DNA from: a virus
Strand: one strand, 5' to 3'
IMG/VR virus record: IMGVR_UViG_3300009593_003021
Location: 1-37,718 of that record
DNA: 37,718 bases
Shown: positions 10,252 through 16,965 of the stretch, in pieces
Layout: each line of letters opens with the position of its first letter
Position numbering within the stretch: the first letter of the stretch is position 1
Notes under the pieces: model-generated
The model's input: the letters and a program-made list of their open reading frames with translations, nothing else
Databases searched by the model: none
What the model was told of the DNA's origin: nothing
Program-made: the position numbers and the translations under genes

Positions 10252-10824
10252 ATGGCAAGTAATATTAATGATACTGGGGTAAACAAAGACTACCCTATAG
10301 CTGGGCAAGATAACGATTCACAAGGGTTTAGAGATAATTTTAATGTTATCAAAACTAACTTTGTTGCGGCTAAGAGTGAAATTGAAACACTTCAAACAAA
10401 TACTGCAAAGCTAAACGAAACAAATAATTTTTTAGCTAATGACATTAGCAATGCTAACTTAATTAACAACAGTGAAGGCTATTTTGCAGGTGGAACAGTT
10501 AATACAAGCCAAAACGTAAACTTCTCTAACGGTCACTTCCAGTCGTTTACAGTAGGTGCAGATGTTACATTAACATTTTCAAGTTGGCCTGCAACTAGTA
10601 AAACGGCTAAAGTTGTACTACACTTAAATAATGATGGTGTACAAAGAACTGTCACATTTGCTTCAAATGCTGGTGCTGGAACATTTAAAAAGATTAGCAC
10701 ATGGCCTGGAGCAGGAAATACTTTAACAGTTGATACTCCAAATTCTAGAATCTACGTTGTTGAATTTGTAAGTTATGATGCTGGTGCAACAGTATTTGCT
10801 AACTATATTGGTTACTTTGCATAA
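10252..10824 (+). CDS. Small tail-fibre/virion protein
   Basis: 190 residues. The start (MASNINDTGVNKDYPIAGQD, then 'GFRDNFNVIKTNF') is a diverged version of the N-terminal module at 1557 and 5557, with the same 'xxFxxNFxxI/L' helix. The C-terminal half is a beta-type domain rich in Thr/Ser/Asn ('TLTFSSWPATSKTAKVVLHL'). ATG follows a GAGAGG ribosome site and a late promoter motif. The next gene overlaps by TAATG. Probably a fibre-associated protein. Confidence 0.72.
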   Translation: MASNINDTGVNKDYPIAGQDNDSQGFRDNFNVIKTNFVAAKSEIETLQTNTAKLNETNNFLANDISNANLINNSEGYFAGGTVNTSQNVNFSNGHFQSFTVGADVTLTFSSWPATSKTAKVVLHLNNDGVQRTVTFASNAGAGTFKKISTWPGAGNTLTVDTPNSRIYVVEFVSYDAGATVFANYIGYFA

Positions 10825-11057
10825 TGCTTCATCCTTTTAATGAAGATTGCACAAAATTATCAACAGCTCAACTTTACGAAAAAGTTGCAGATTTAACCAA
10901 AAAATACTTCCAAACAAATAATCCTCAGGTTAAAAACCAAATTCAAACGTTTATTGATTACTATACTCAAGAAGCACAACGAAAAGAAGAAAAAGATAGA
11001 CAAGAGCAACAAGATATTGGCGAATTAGATCTTGACAAATTGATCAATATCAATTAA
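10824..11057 (+). CDS. Small helical protein of unknown function
   Basis: 77 residues, starting inside the stop of the upstream gene (TAATG). It is charged and helical: 'AQLYEKVADLTKKYF' followed by a Lys/Glu/Gln-rich stretch (about residues 52-66) likely to form a coiled coil. No recognised family. The coupling suggests co-expression with the upstream virion protein, but the gene lies at the border of the metabolic block. Confidence 0.65.
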   Translation: MLHPFNEDCTKLSTAQLYEKVADLTKKYFQTNNPQVKNQIQTFIDYYTQEAQRKEEKDRQEQQDIGELDLDKLININ

Positions 11058-11067
11058 AATAGTAAAC

Positions 11068-11625
11068 ATGCTTATGAAGACTGACAATTTAGGAATTCCT
11101 AGATTTACAAATAAAGATCTTATAGATATGATTTATTCAGGTCATATTGACAAATGCCATGTGGTACTTTGTGATCCTTCTGATGATATAGAAAAGTTTA
11201 ACGAGTTAGCAAAAGAACACGGAAAACTAGAACTCAAAAAATACATTCCAATAGATGTTGAACAAAAAGACTTTGATAACGTATGTCAATCAGAATGGTT
11301 TATGCCAGAGTCATACAAAGACAAGGATATGTATGAGTTTTGTAAGCATAAAATAATGGATGAAAAATATACTAGTTCTTATGCAACCGCAGAATTTTCA
11401 CCTGAATACGAACGTGCAGTTGAAGAATTAGACGAATTTGAAAAACGTGGAATGATGGATTTACTAAGATATATGGTATATTTGGTAGATTTCATGAGAG
11501 CAGAAGGAATTGTTTGGGGAGTCGGAAGAGGCTCTAGTGTAGCAAGTTATGTGCTATATTTAATAGGCATACATAAAGTGAACTCAATCCAGTATCAGTT
11601 GGATTGGCATGAGTTCCTGAGATAA
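11068..11625 (+). CDS. DnaE-like (Pol III alpha) fragment protein
   Basis: 185 residues. The C-terminal ~45 residues (MVYLVDFMRAEGI, VGRGSSVASYVLYLIGI, WHEFLR) match the block of bacterial DNA polymerase III alpha that reads Y-x-V-x-DF...GI-x-VGPGRGS-x-AGSLVAYLLGI...FERFLN. In true DnaE the catalytic Asp motif (PDxDxDF) lies just after this block. Here the protein ends before it, so polymerase activity is not expected. The N-terminal 110 residues were not recognised. ATG 11068 and ATG 11074 are both possible; neither has a strong ribosome site. It may be a nucleotide- or DNA-binding remnant, or a separate protein built on that fold. Confidence 0.65.
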   Translation: MLMKTDNLGIPRFTNKDLIDMIYSGHIDKCHVVLCDPSDDIEKFNELAKEHGKLELKKYIPIDVEQKDFDNVCQSEWFMPESYKDKDMYEFCKHKIMDEKYTSSYATAEFSPEYERAVEELDEFEKRGMMDLLRYMVYLVDFMRAEGIVWGVGRGSSVASYVLYLIGIHKVNSIQYQLDWHEFLR

Positions 11626-11652
11626 GTAAGTATATAATAAAGGAGGTCAATT

Positions 11653-12057
11653 ATGGCAGTCAGACAAACAGGTCGAAAGCAATATCAAACCATGCAGGGT
11701 AAACCCATTGACATGGATTTGCTAAGACAAAGAAATGAACTAACTCCAGCAGTTGGTAATGTTAGAGTAAATGCTAGAGGTGACGAATTAGGTCCAGGCG
11801 GCAAAATTATTAAAAAACGTGAAGCAGTTTTAAAAGACTACTACGAAGATAATGTTGCTCCTACACAATTCGAAGAGCCAACAGCAGATCCAATTACAGA
11901 ACCAGTTGTTGAACCTGAACTAGCAGTTGAAGTTGAAGAGCCAAAAGCCAAAACATCATCTACTAGAGCAAAGCCAGGTAAAACTAAAGCTGAATCAAAA
12001 GCAGAAGATGAGTGGGAAGAAGACGCAGACGGTAACTTCGTTAAAAGAGGTGCGTAA
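11653..12057 (+). CDS. Conserved phage protein of unknown function, acidic tail
   Basis: 134 residues with a very strong ribosome site (AAAGGAGG) before ATG 11653. The N-terminal half is basic and probably folded ('VGNVRVNARGDELGPGGKII'). The second half is Pro/Glu/Ala-rich and low in complexity, ending 'EDEWEEDADGNFVKRGA'. I do not recognise a named family. It overlaps the GroES-like gene by TAATG, so it heads the operon 11653-12865. The disordered acidic tail could be a partner-binding segment, which is inference. Confidence 0.7.
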   Translation: MAVRQTGRKQYQTMQGKPIDMDLLRQRNELTPAVGNVRVNARGDELGPGGKIIKKREAVLKDYYEDNVAPTQFEEPTADPITEPVVEPELAVEVEEPKAKTSSTRAKPGKTKAESKAEDEWEEDADGNFVKRGA

Positions 12058-12416
12058 TGGGAAACAACCTTATAACTATTGAAGTCGAAGGACTTAAAGC
12101 TATAGGAGATGGGGTAATAGTTTCCGAAATGAACTTTGGTGAACAGAAAACCAAATCAGGTTTAATTCTCAGAGCAGACGACGGTGAAGTAAGAGGCATT
12201 TATGCACGATGGGGTAAAGTATTAAGTAAAGGCCCTAAGAATACAGATCCGTATAAAGTAGGCGAATGGATCTTAGTTGACCATGGCCGTTGGTCGCGAG
12301 GCCTTGATGTAAGTATTAAAGGCGAGAAAACGACCGTAAGAAAAGTTGATGTTAACGATATCCTTGGCTACTCAGATAAGCCAATGTCAGATTATAGTAT
12401 TGGACAAGAAATATGA
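12057..12416 (+). CDS. GroES-like co-chaperonin
   Basis: 119 residues, about co-chaperonin size (GroES ~97, T4 gp31 111). The order of elements fits a GroES fold: 'GLKAIGDGVIVSEM' (strand before the mobile loop), a loop 'NFGEQKTKSGLIL', then 'RWGKVLSKGP', 'VGEWILVDHGRW' and the closing 'RKVDVNDILGY'. Expected role: a heptameric lid for host GroEL helping fold phage proteins, as T4 gp31 does for gp23. ATG overlaps the upstream stop, and the stop overlaps the next ATG (ATGA). Identity rests on motif order; a remote Gp31-like co-chaperonin is the best reading. Confidence 0.75.
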   Translation: MGNNLITIEVEGLKAIGDGVIVSEMNFGEQKTKSGLILRADDGEVRGIYARWGKVLSKGPKNTDPYKVGEWILVDHGRWSRGLDVSIKGEKTTVRKVDVNDILGYSDKPMSDYSIGQEI

Positions 12417-12865
12417 TAGAAGCAGAAGATTTTAAACGCAACTACGTTGAGCCGACTAACAGAGACATTGTTGACTTAAATAAGTACAAAGACTTTGTAG
12501 AAAAAGTAACATCAGACGAATCAAACGATTGGTCATATACTCAAGCTAGACTGCATGAGTTAAATGACGAAGTAAATGTTGCGTTACTGCTCACAGGAGC
12601 AATAGGTATTGCATCAGAAGGTGGAGAATATGCAGAAATTGTTAAGAAATGTATTTTTCAGGGTAAGCCTTTGGACAATGACACCAAATTTCATATTAAA
12701 CGAGAACTTGGCGACATTATTTGGTATTGGATTAATTCATGCCGTGCGTTGGATCTAGACCCCAACGAAGTAATAGCTGAAAACGTTAAAAAACTAAGTT
12801 CACGTTATCCAGGTGGTGAATTTGATGTTCATTATTCCGAAAATCGCAAAGACGGAGATTTGTAG
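12413..12865 (+). CDS. MazG-like nucleotide pyrophosphohydrolase
   Basis: 150 residues. The MazG/all-alpha NTP-PPase signature is visible: 'GIASEGGEYAEIVKK' (EGGEYAE, metal-binding Glu residues) and then 'KRELGDIIWYWINSC' (ExxD). MazG-type enzymes cleave (d)NTPs to NMP plus PPi. In marine phages they are proposed to alter nucleotide pools or the stringent-response state; the substrate here cannot be read from sequence. It overlaps the GroES-like gene by 4 bases. It is the last gene before a strong sigma-70 promoter. Confidence 0.8.
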   Translation: MIEAEDFKRNYVEPTNRDIVDLNKYKDFVEKVTSDESNDWSYTQARLHELNDEVNVALLLTGAIGIASEGGEYAEIVKKCIFQGKPLDNDTKFHIKRELGDIIWYWINSCRALDLDPNEVIAENVKKLSSRYPGGEFDVHYSENRKDGDL

Positions 12866-12883
12866 ATAACTTACCAAAAGGTC

Positions 12884-12912
12884 TTGACACTCTTATTATT
12901 CGATGCTATAAT
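12884..12912 (+). promoter_or_regulatory. Perfect sigma-70 promoter (early)
   Basis: TTGACA at 12884-12889, a 17-bp spacer, and TATAAT at 12907-12912, both hexamers at consensus. It lies in the 69-base gap after the MazG-like gene and 22 bases before ATG 12935. It should drive the 54-residue membrane protein, the exonuclease and gp44 with host RNA polymerase early in infection. Confidence 0.88.
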
Positions 12913-12918
12913 AATAAG
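12892..12918. repeat. Inverted repeat over the promoter spacer and -10
   Basis: CTTATTATT at 12892-12900 and its exact reverse complement AATAATAAG at 12910-12918, separated by 9 bases. The right arm overlaps the -10 hexamer, a placement typical of an operator. It is AT-only apart from the outer C/G pair, so chance is possible. Confidence 0.5.
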
Positions 12919-12934
12919 CAAATAGGAGTGTATA

Positions 12935-13099
12935 ATGAAGTTTCCAAAACCACAATCAAGCGGAATAGGTACAACAGGTGTTGTAGGCGTTGCCCTTATG
13001 ACTCTGCATTTAATTGGAATTGTTGAAGGATGGGCTTGGCCAATTCTTTATATATTCTTAATATTAGTTGCAATGGGTCAAGAAAATAGGAAGGGGTAA
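12935..13099 (+). CDS. 54-residue two-helix membrane protein
   Basis: ATG 12935 with AGGAG at 12923-12927 upstream; TAA 13097-13099. The protein begins MKFPKPQSSGIGTTGVVG and has two hydrophobic segments, about residues 14-30 and 35-48, joined by 'VEGWAWP', with a short charged tail (QENRKG). It is the first gene after a perfect sigma-70 promoter and ends one base before the exonuclease start. The family is unknown. Size, topology and early expression recall small phage membrane proteins such as T4 Imm-type exclusion proteins, but nothing in the sequence proves that. Confidence 0.75.
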   Translation: MKFPKPQSSGIGTTGVVGVALMTLHLIGIVEGWAWPILYIFLILVAMGQENRKG

Positions 13100-13100
13100 T

Positions 13101-13643
13101 ATGGCTGTTCATGGAATGATTGATATTGAAACACTTGGTGTAGACCCCGAGTGTGTTGTCTTAACTATAGGTGGAATTAAGTTCAATCCTTTTTCCGAAG
13201 CAGAACCTCATACTGGTTTATACTTAAGATGTAATGTAGATGAACAAACAGAGTTAGGTAGAACTATTGACGAAAATACATTAGCATGGTGGGGTAAACA
13301 AAAGCCTAAAATTAGAGACGAAGCATTATCAGACGATGACAGAGTTACGTTAAACGAAGTAACAAAACAAATTAATAAATTTTGTGTTGGACTTGATTAC
13401 ATTTGGTGTCAAGGACCAACATTCGACTTTACTATATTACAAAATCTTTATAAAACTATAGGGAAGCCGGTACCATGGAACTATTGGCAAATTATGGATT
13501 CAAGAACATTGTTTAAATTAATGCCGAAAGATCCTCGAAAAGAAATACAAAGCGACTTGCACAATGCATTAGCTGACTGTTACTTTCAAGCAAAGTGTGT
13601 ACAAAAAACTTATAAAGTGCTAGGAATCAAACATGGCAGGTAG
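13101..13643 (+). CDS. 3'-5' exonuclease, DnaQ/DexA-like RNase H fold
   Basis: 180 residues. ATG 13101 is chosen because AAGGGG lies just before it; an in-frame ATG at 13068 is inside the preceding small gene. The start 'HGMIDIETLGV' is the Exo I motif (D-x-E). 'WCQGPTFDFTIL' is the Exo II region (Asp in FDF), and the C-terminal 'DLHNALADCYFQA' is Exo III (H-x4-D). Exonucleases of this family degrade single-stranded DNA ends. T4 DexA is the closest functional comparison. It overlaps the next gene by 11 bases and is transcribed with gp44. Confidence 0.8.
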   Translation: MAVHGMIDIETLGVDPECVVLTIGGIKFNPFSEAEPHTGLYLRCNVDEQTELGRTIDENTLAWWGKQKPKIRDEALSDDDRVTLNEVTKQINKFCVGLDYIWCQGPTFDFTILQNLYKTIGKPVPWNYWQIMDSRTLFKLMPKDPRKEIQSDLHNALADCYFQAKCVQKTYKVLGIKHGR

Positions 13644-13950
13644 AAAACTGCAATCTGGGAAAGTTGTTCCCGAACTAGAAAAGCCTGTAAAATTAGTAAT
13701 AGAAACAAAGTGTCCTGAGAAATGGAAAATTATAGACATGGAAACAGGAGAAGCATACGTAGGTACAGATAAAAATAAAAAGTTTCATCATTGGAAACTT
13801 GACCATAATATGCCAGAACTAAAACAATACATGGAAAGAAATAAAGAAATATTTGTAGAAGAGATGGAAAAGATCCACGCTAAGTTAGATGAAATCATTC
13901 AACCTAGTAAATATAAACATTACTATAATCATAGAAAAGAGGAAGAATAA
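13633..13950 (+). CDS. Unknown protein in the replication cluster
   Basis: 105 residues, ATG 13633 inside the end of the exonuclease gene; its last base is the first base of the gp44 ATG. It has a basic N-terminus, 'CPEKWKIIDMETGEAYVGTD' (a beta hairpin-like segment) and a helical C-terminal half rich in Lys, Glu and His. No family recognised. It is not the clamp-loader small subunit gp62 as far as I can tell: it is too short and shows no gp62-like start. Its position between exonuclease and gp44 suggests a DNA-metabolism role. Confidence 0.65.
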   Translation: MAGRKLQSGKVVPELEKPVKLVIETKCPEKWKIIDMETGEAYVGTDKNKKFHHWKLDHNMPELKQYMERNKEIFVEEMEKIHAKLDEIIQPSKYKHYYNHRKEEE

Positions 13951-14879
13951 TGAAAGAACTTTGGGTAGAAAAATATCGTCCACAAGATGTAAACGGATAT
14001 GTATTTCGTGATGATCATCAAAAGAAACAAGTTGAACAATGGATTAAAGACGGTACTATTCCACACTTACTTTTTTCTGGTAATGCTGGTATTGGTAAAA
14101 CAACACTTGCAAAGATATTACTTAAACAATTAGAAGTTAATGAACTTGATGTATTAGAAATTAATGCAAGTAGAACAAATAGTGTTGAAGATGTTAGAGA
14201 TAAAGTTGTAAACTTTGTACAAATGATTCCATTTGGATCATTTAAAGTTGTATTACTTGATGAGGCTGATTATCTTAGTCCAAATGCTCAGGCGGCGTTA
14301 CGTGGAGTTATGGAAGAATATCACACTACTTCAAGGTTTATTCTTACTTGTAATTACCCCAACCGTATTATTCCTGCTTTGCACAGTCGTTGTCAGGGCT
14401 TTCACATAGAACGTATTGATCAAACAGAATTTACAGCAAGAGTAGCAGAGATTTTAATTGCTGAAGAAATTACTCCTGATATTGATATTCTTGATACGTA
14501 TGTAAAAGCAACATATCCGGACTTACGTAAATGTATTAATATGGTACAGATGAATAGTGTAAACGGTGAACTTGTACCTCCAGCTCAAAGTGATGCAGGC
14601 GATAGTGATTATAAACTAGAAATGACTGAGTTATTTAAAGCAGGTAAAATATCACAAGCAAGAAAACTAGTATGTAGTCAAGCAAGACCTGAAGAAATTG
14701 AAGACATATACAAATGGTTATACGATAACATTGAGTTATTTGGTAGCGAAGAACAACAAGAAAGTGCTATATTAATTATTAAACAAGGCTTAGTTGATCA
14801 TACATTAGTAAGCGATCCAGAAATAAATTTAGCGGCGACAATGATTAGATTAGCAAGACTAAATGACAAAGTATCCTGA
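13950..14879 (+). CDS. 44: Sliding-clamp loader large subunit gp44
   Basis: 309 residues, as expected for T4-type gp44 (~319). It opens with 'LWVEKYRPQDVNGYVF', the RFC/gp44 N-terminal signature. Walker A is GNAGIGKT at residues 44-51; Walker B/DExx is 'VVLLDEADYLS' near 105. The SRC arginine-finger motif is 'LHSRCQGF'. The C-terminal third is the helical collar domain. With gp62 it loads the gp45 clamp onto primer-template DNA by ATP hydrolysis. No gp62 or gp45 gene is visible beside it, unlike T4, where 45-44-62 are adjacent. The next small gene overlaps its end. Confidence 0.93.
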   Translation: MKELWVEKYRPQDVNGYVFRDDHQKKQVEQWIKDGTIPHLLFSGNAGIGKTTLAKILLKQLEVNELDVLEINASRTNSVEDVRDKVVNFVQMIPFGSFKVVLLDEADYLSPNAQAALRGVMEEYHTTSRFILTCNYPNRIIPALHSRCQGFHIERIDQTEFTARVAEILIAEEITPDIDILDTYVKATYPDLRKCINMVQMNSVNGELVPPAQSDAGDSDYKLEMTELFKAGKISQARKLVCSQARPEEIEDIYKWLYDNIELFGSEEQQESAILIIKQGLVDHTLVSDPEINLAATMIRLARLNDKVS

Positions 14880-15030
14880 AACAATAGTTTACGTTAAAGG
14901 TGAAAGTGTTTGGTGTATGGGTGAAGCTATGGATCATCCTAAAGTTTATTATTCTGTTCCAGAAGAAGGCTATGTAAAATGTAACTATTGTGATATTAAA
15001 TTTATTAGAGAGAAAGAAAGAAAAAAATGA
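14863..15030 (+). CDS. zf-CHCC zinc-finger protein (NDUFS6-like), 55 aa
   Basis: ATG 14863 overlaps the gp44 end; TGA 15028-15030. Ligands C18, H25, C40 and C43 follow the zf-CHCC pattern (C-x-G...HP-x-VY...C-x-YC...F), seen as 'WCMGEAMDHPKVYYSVP' and 'VKCNYCDIKF'. Cellular relatives are small alphaproteobacterial and Rickettsiales proteins and the mitochondrial complex I subunit NDUFS6. The domain usually binds one zinc; its role in a phage is unknown. The presence of this family supports an alphaproteobacterial host. The kinase gene starts at 15027, overlapping the stop. Confidence 0.8.
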   Translation: MTKYPETIVYVKGESVWCMGEAMDHPKVYYSVPEEGYVKCNYCDIKFIREKERKK

Positions 15031-15515
15031 AAATATTAATATTCGGTTTACCAGGAAGTGGTAAGACTACACTAGCAGAACCATTTGCGAAACTTATAGG
15101 CGGTGTGCATATAAACGCAGATGCAGTAAGAAAACGATACGAAGGTCACGACATGAGTAAATGGGATTTTTCGTTAGAGGGAAGAATTATACAAGCACAA
15201 AGAATGAAGCATCTTGCAGACGGAGTAGTACTAACAGGTAAGATTGCCGTAGCAGATTTTGTTTGTCCTACAGAACAAGCTAGAGAAGAATTTGGTCCAG
15301 ACTTTACAGTTTGGATGGACACTATCGACGAAGGTCGATATGACGATACAAATAAAATGTTTGAAGACCCTCCACGTTGTGATTACCATGTTTCAAAATG
15401 GTTTGACGATACACATACTCAATTGGTTCCTGTTATAGAAAGATATATGATGAAAAAAGATTTAACACCAGTTGCATACGAGTGTTGGAGGAGAGAACGT
15501 GAAGAAGAACTTTAG
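15027..15515 (+). CDS. P-loop kinase, adenylylsulfate-kinase-like
   Basis: 162 residues. Walker A 'GLPGSGKTTLAEPFA' starts at residue ~7. Next come 'GVHINADAVRKRYEG' (the N-A-D-x-hR block of APS kinase/CysC-like enzymes), 'GVVLTGKIAVADFVCPTEQAREEF' and 'FTVWMDTIDEGRYDDTNKMF'. The order matches APS kinases, but the IS-P-x-R-x-x-R motif is changed, so the substrate may differ. It directly precedes and overlaps a nucleotidyltransferase, so the two may act in one pathway. ATG 15027 is reached by overlap with the zf-CHCC stop. Confidence 0.7.
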   Translation: MKILIFGLPGSGKTTLAEPFAKLIGGVHINADAVRKRYEGHDMSKWDFSLEGRIIQAQRMKHLADGVVLTGKIAVADFVCPTEQAREEFGPDFTVWMDTIDEGRYDDTNKMFEDPPRCDYHVSKWFDDTHTQLVPVIERYMMKKDLTPVAYECWRREREEEL

Positions 15516-15897
15516 TTGGAAAAAACCTACAGCCCAAATGCTAGGACGTTGGCAACCTTGGCACGATGGTCACACAAAACTATTTGAAAAAGCATTAGCA
15601 AAAGCCGGACAGGTTTGTATTATGATACGAGATGTTGAAGGCGTTGATGCAGGTCCAGGACAAGACGATAACCCATTTAAGATGGGTACTGTTAGACTTA
15701 ATATTATCCAAGGCTTATCAAATGCCGGTTACGACATTGATAAAGAATACATTATACTAGAAGTTCCTAATATTGTTGATATAAGTTATGGTAGAGGAGT
15801 TGGATATACCTTTACAGAACACAACCTTGGTGAAGAAGTTCATAAAATTAGTGCTACAAAAATCCGTGCTCATTTACGAGAGAAAGGAGAGTTGTGA
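15499..15897 (+). CDS. Nucleotidyltransferase (HxGH family)
   Basis: 132 residues with GTG start 15499, preferred because GGAGGAGAG lies just upstream; an in-frame ATG at 15472 lacks one. '[19 protein letters not shown]' carries the WHDGH form of the HxGH motif, and '[11 protein letters not shown]' is the second nucleotide-binding motif (ISxTxxR). These are the marks of the cytidylyl/adenylyltransferase superfamily (NMNAT, PPAT, GCT). Partner with the upstream kinase is suggested by overlap. The acceptor could be a phosphorylated small molecule, but sequence does not tell. Confidence 0.75.
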   Translation: MKKNFSWKKPTAQMLGRWQPWHDGHTKLFEKALAKAGQVCIMIRDVEGVDAGPGQDDNPFKMGTVRLNIIQGLSNAGYDIDKEYIILEVPNIVDISYGRGVGYTFTEHNLGEEVHKISATKIRAHLREKGEL

Positions 15898-16226
15898 CAT
15901 ACCTAGTCAACGAAAATTGTATCAAATGCAAACATATGGATTGTGTAGAAGTTTGCCCTGTAGATTGTTTCTACGAAGGAGAAAATATGCTTGTAATTAA
16001 TCCAGATGAATGTATTGATTGCGGAGTATGTGAACCAGAGTGTCCTATTGAAGCAATAGTTCCAGGTGACGAATCAAGTCCATGGTTTGAAATAAACAGT
16101 AAGTATTCAAATATTTGGCCCGTTATTAGTGCTAAAAAAGATCCACCAGAAGATGCAGAAAAATGGAATAATGTACCTAATAAGTTTAAAGAACATTTTT
16201 CAGAAGAACCCGGAGAAGGTGATTAG
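15894..16226 (+). CDS. 7Fe ferredoxin, FdxA type
   Basis: 110 residues, GTG start 15894 overlapping the previous stop (GTGA), with AAAGGAG before it. Cysteines at 9, 12, 17, 21, 25, 40, 43, 46 and 50 follow the bacterial 7Fe ferredoxin arrangement (one 3Fe-4S and one 4Fe-4S), with '[20 protein letters not shown]' and '[16 protein letters not shown]' nearly identical to Azotobacter FdI/FdxA. A ~50-residue C-terminal extension is also typical. A low-potential electron carrier; likely partner unknown. The type is proteobacterial, not the 2Fe-2S plant type of cyanobacteria and cyanophages, which bears on the host. Confidence 0.9.
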   Translation: MTYLVNENCIKCKHMDCVEVCPVDCFYEGENMLVINPDECIDCGVCEPECPIEAIVPGDESSPWFEINSKYSNIWPVISAKKDPPEDAEKWNNVPNKFKEHFSEEPGEGD

Positions 16227-16228
16227 TA

Positions 16229-16627
16229 ATGACTAGAATTAATTTAGTAGATCCTAAGCAGTTAGCAGACCAACACTTAGTTGCAGAATACAGAGAAATC
16301 TTTATGGTTGGTCCTGCATTACAACGTTCATTAAGATCTAAAAATGGTGTAACAGATATACCAAAAGACTTTACATTAAACAAAGGCCATGTTAAGTTTT
16401 TTTATAACAAAGGCAAGTATCTAAGTAAACGATATAAAGAATTAATAAACGAAATGAAAAGCAGAGGAATGAATCCAGATCCTACTCGTAAGTTTAAAAG
16501 AGAACAATGGCCCGATGAATTATATAATGATTGGAAACCAAATGAACGTGATAAACATATAGTAGAGCAAAGAATACAACAACGGATCAGCGAAAAACCT
16601 GGGTGGTACAGATGGAGCAAAAAGTAA
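16229..16627 (+). CDS. denV: Pyrimidine-dimer DNA glycosylase / endonuclease V
   Basis: 132 residues (T4 DenV 138). 'MTRINLVDPKQLADQHLVAEYRE' aligns residue for residue with T4 endonuclease V: T2 (the imine-forming nucleophile after Met removal), R3, H16, R22 and E23 (catalytic) are all present. 'LNKGHVKFFYNKGKYL' and C-terminal 'KPGWYRW' also match the T4 enzyme. It removes UV-induced cyclobutane dimers and nicks the abasic site. ATG 16229 follows the ferredoxin stop by two bases. Sense for a surface-ocean virus is clear. Confidence 0.93.
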   Translation: MTRINLVDPKQLADQHLVAEYREIFMVGPALQRSLRSKNGVTDIPKDFTLNKGHVKFFYNKGKYLSKRYKELINEMKSRGMNPDPTRKFKREQWPDELYNDWKPNERDKHIVEQRIQQRISEKPGWYRWSKK

Positions 16628-16965
16628 AAATACATATCAACGACATTGGTGGAGAAGTAGCCAAAGAAGATGATAGATATACAGTAATTGATAATACAAC
16701 ATTGAATAATTTAGTGTTGAGTAGTACTGATTTAAAAGCAACTAAATCAACTAGTGGTCATGGACATGCTGGTCAAGAAGAAGTTTATATATTTCATAAA
16801 GGTTCTGGCAAAATGGAACTCATAGATCTAAATGGAAAGCATCACGATAAAAGTATAAAAGCTGGTGATGTTATACTAATACCAGATGGTTGGTTTCATC
16901 GTGTACATGCAGGACCACAAGGAATTTATTTTGTTTGTGTATTTGATGGTAGGAGAAGTCATTGA
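16612..16965 (+). CDS. Cupin-fold protein
   Basis: 117 residues from ATG 16612 (an in-frame GTG at 16603 would add three residues). The cupin motif 1 'GHGHAGQEEVYIFHKGSGKM' supplies H-x-H...E metal ligands; motif 2 is 'GDVILIPDGWFHRVH' with the last ligand His. A mononuclear metal-binding beta-barrel; function could be isomerase, dioxygenase or sugar binding. It overlaps the end of denV and the start of the HNH gene (TGATG). No specific substrate can be assigned. Confidence 0.82.
   Translation: MEQKVKIHINDIGGEVAKEDDRYTVIDNTTLNNLVLSSTDLKATKSTSGHGHAGQEEVYIFHKGSGKMELIDLNGKHHDKSIKAGDVILIPDGWFHRVHAGPQGIYFVCVFDGRRSH

Noticed and set aside
11633-11638. TATAAT before the gene at 11653 as a sigma-70 promoter
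   Set aside because: No acceptable -35 element at 16-18 bp upstream.
13068-13100. Earlier ATG (13068) for the exonuclease
   Set aside because: It lies inside the 54-residue membrane gene and has no ribosome site, while ATG 13101 follows AAGGGG.
13633-13950. Clamp-loader small subunit gp62 next to gp44
   Set aside because: Only 105 residues and without gp62-like sequence; left as unknown.
15472-15498. Earlier ATG (15472) for the nucleotidyltransferase
   Set aside because: No ribosome site; GTG 15499 follows GGAGGAGAG.
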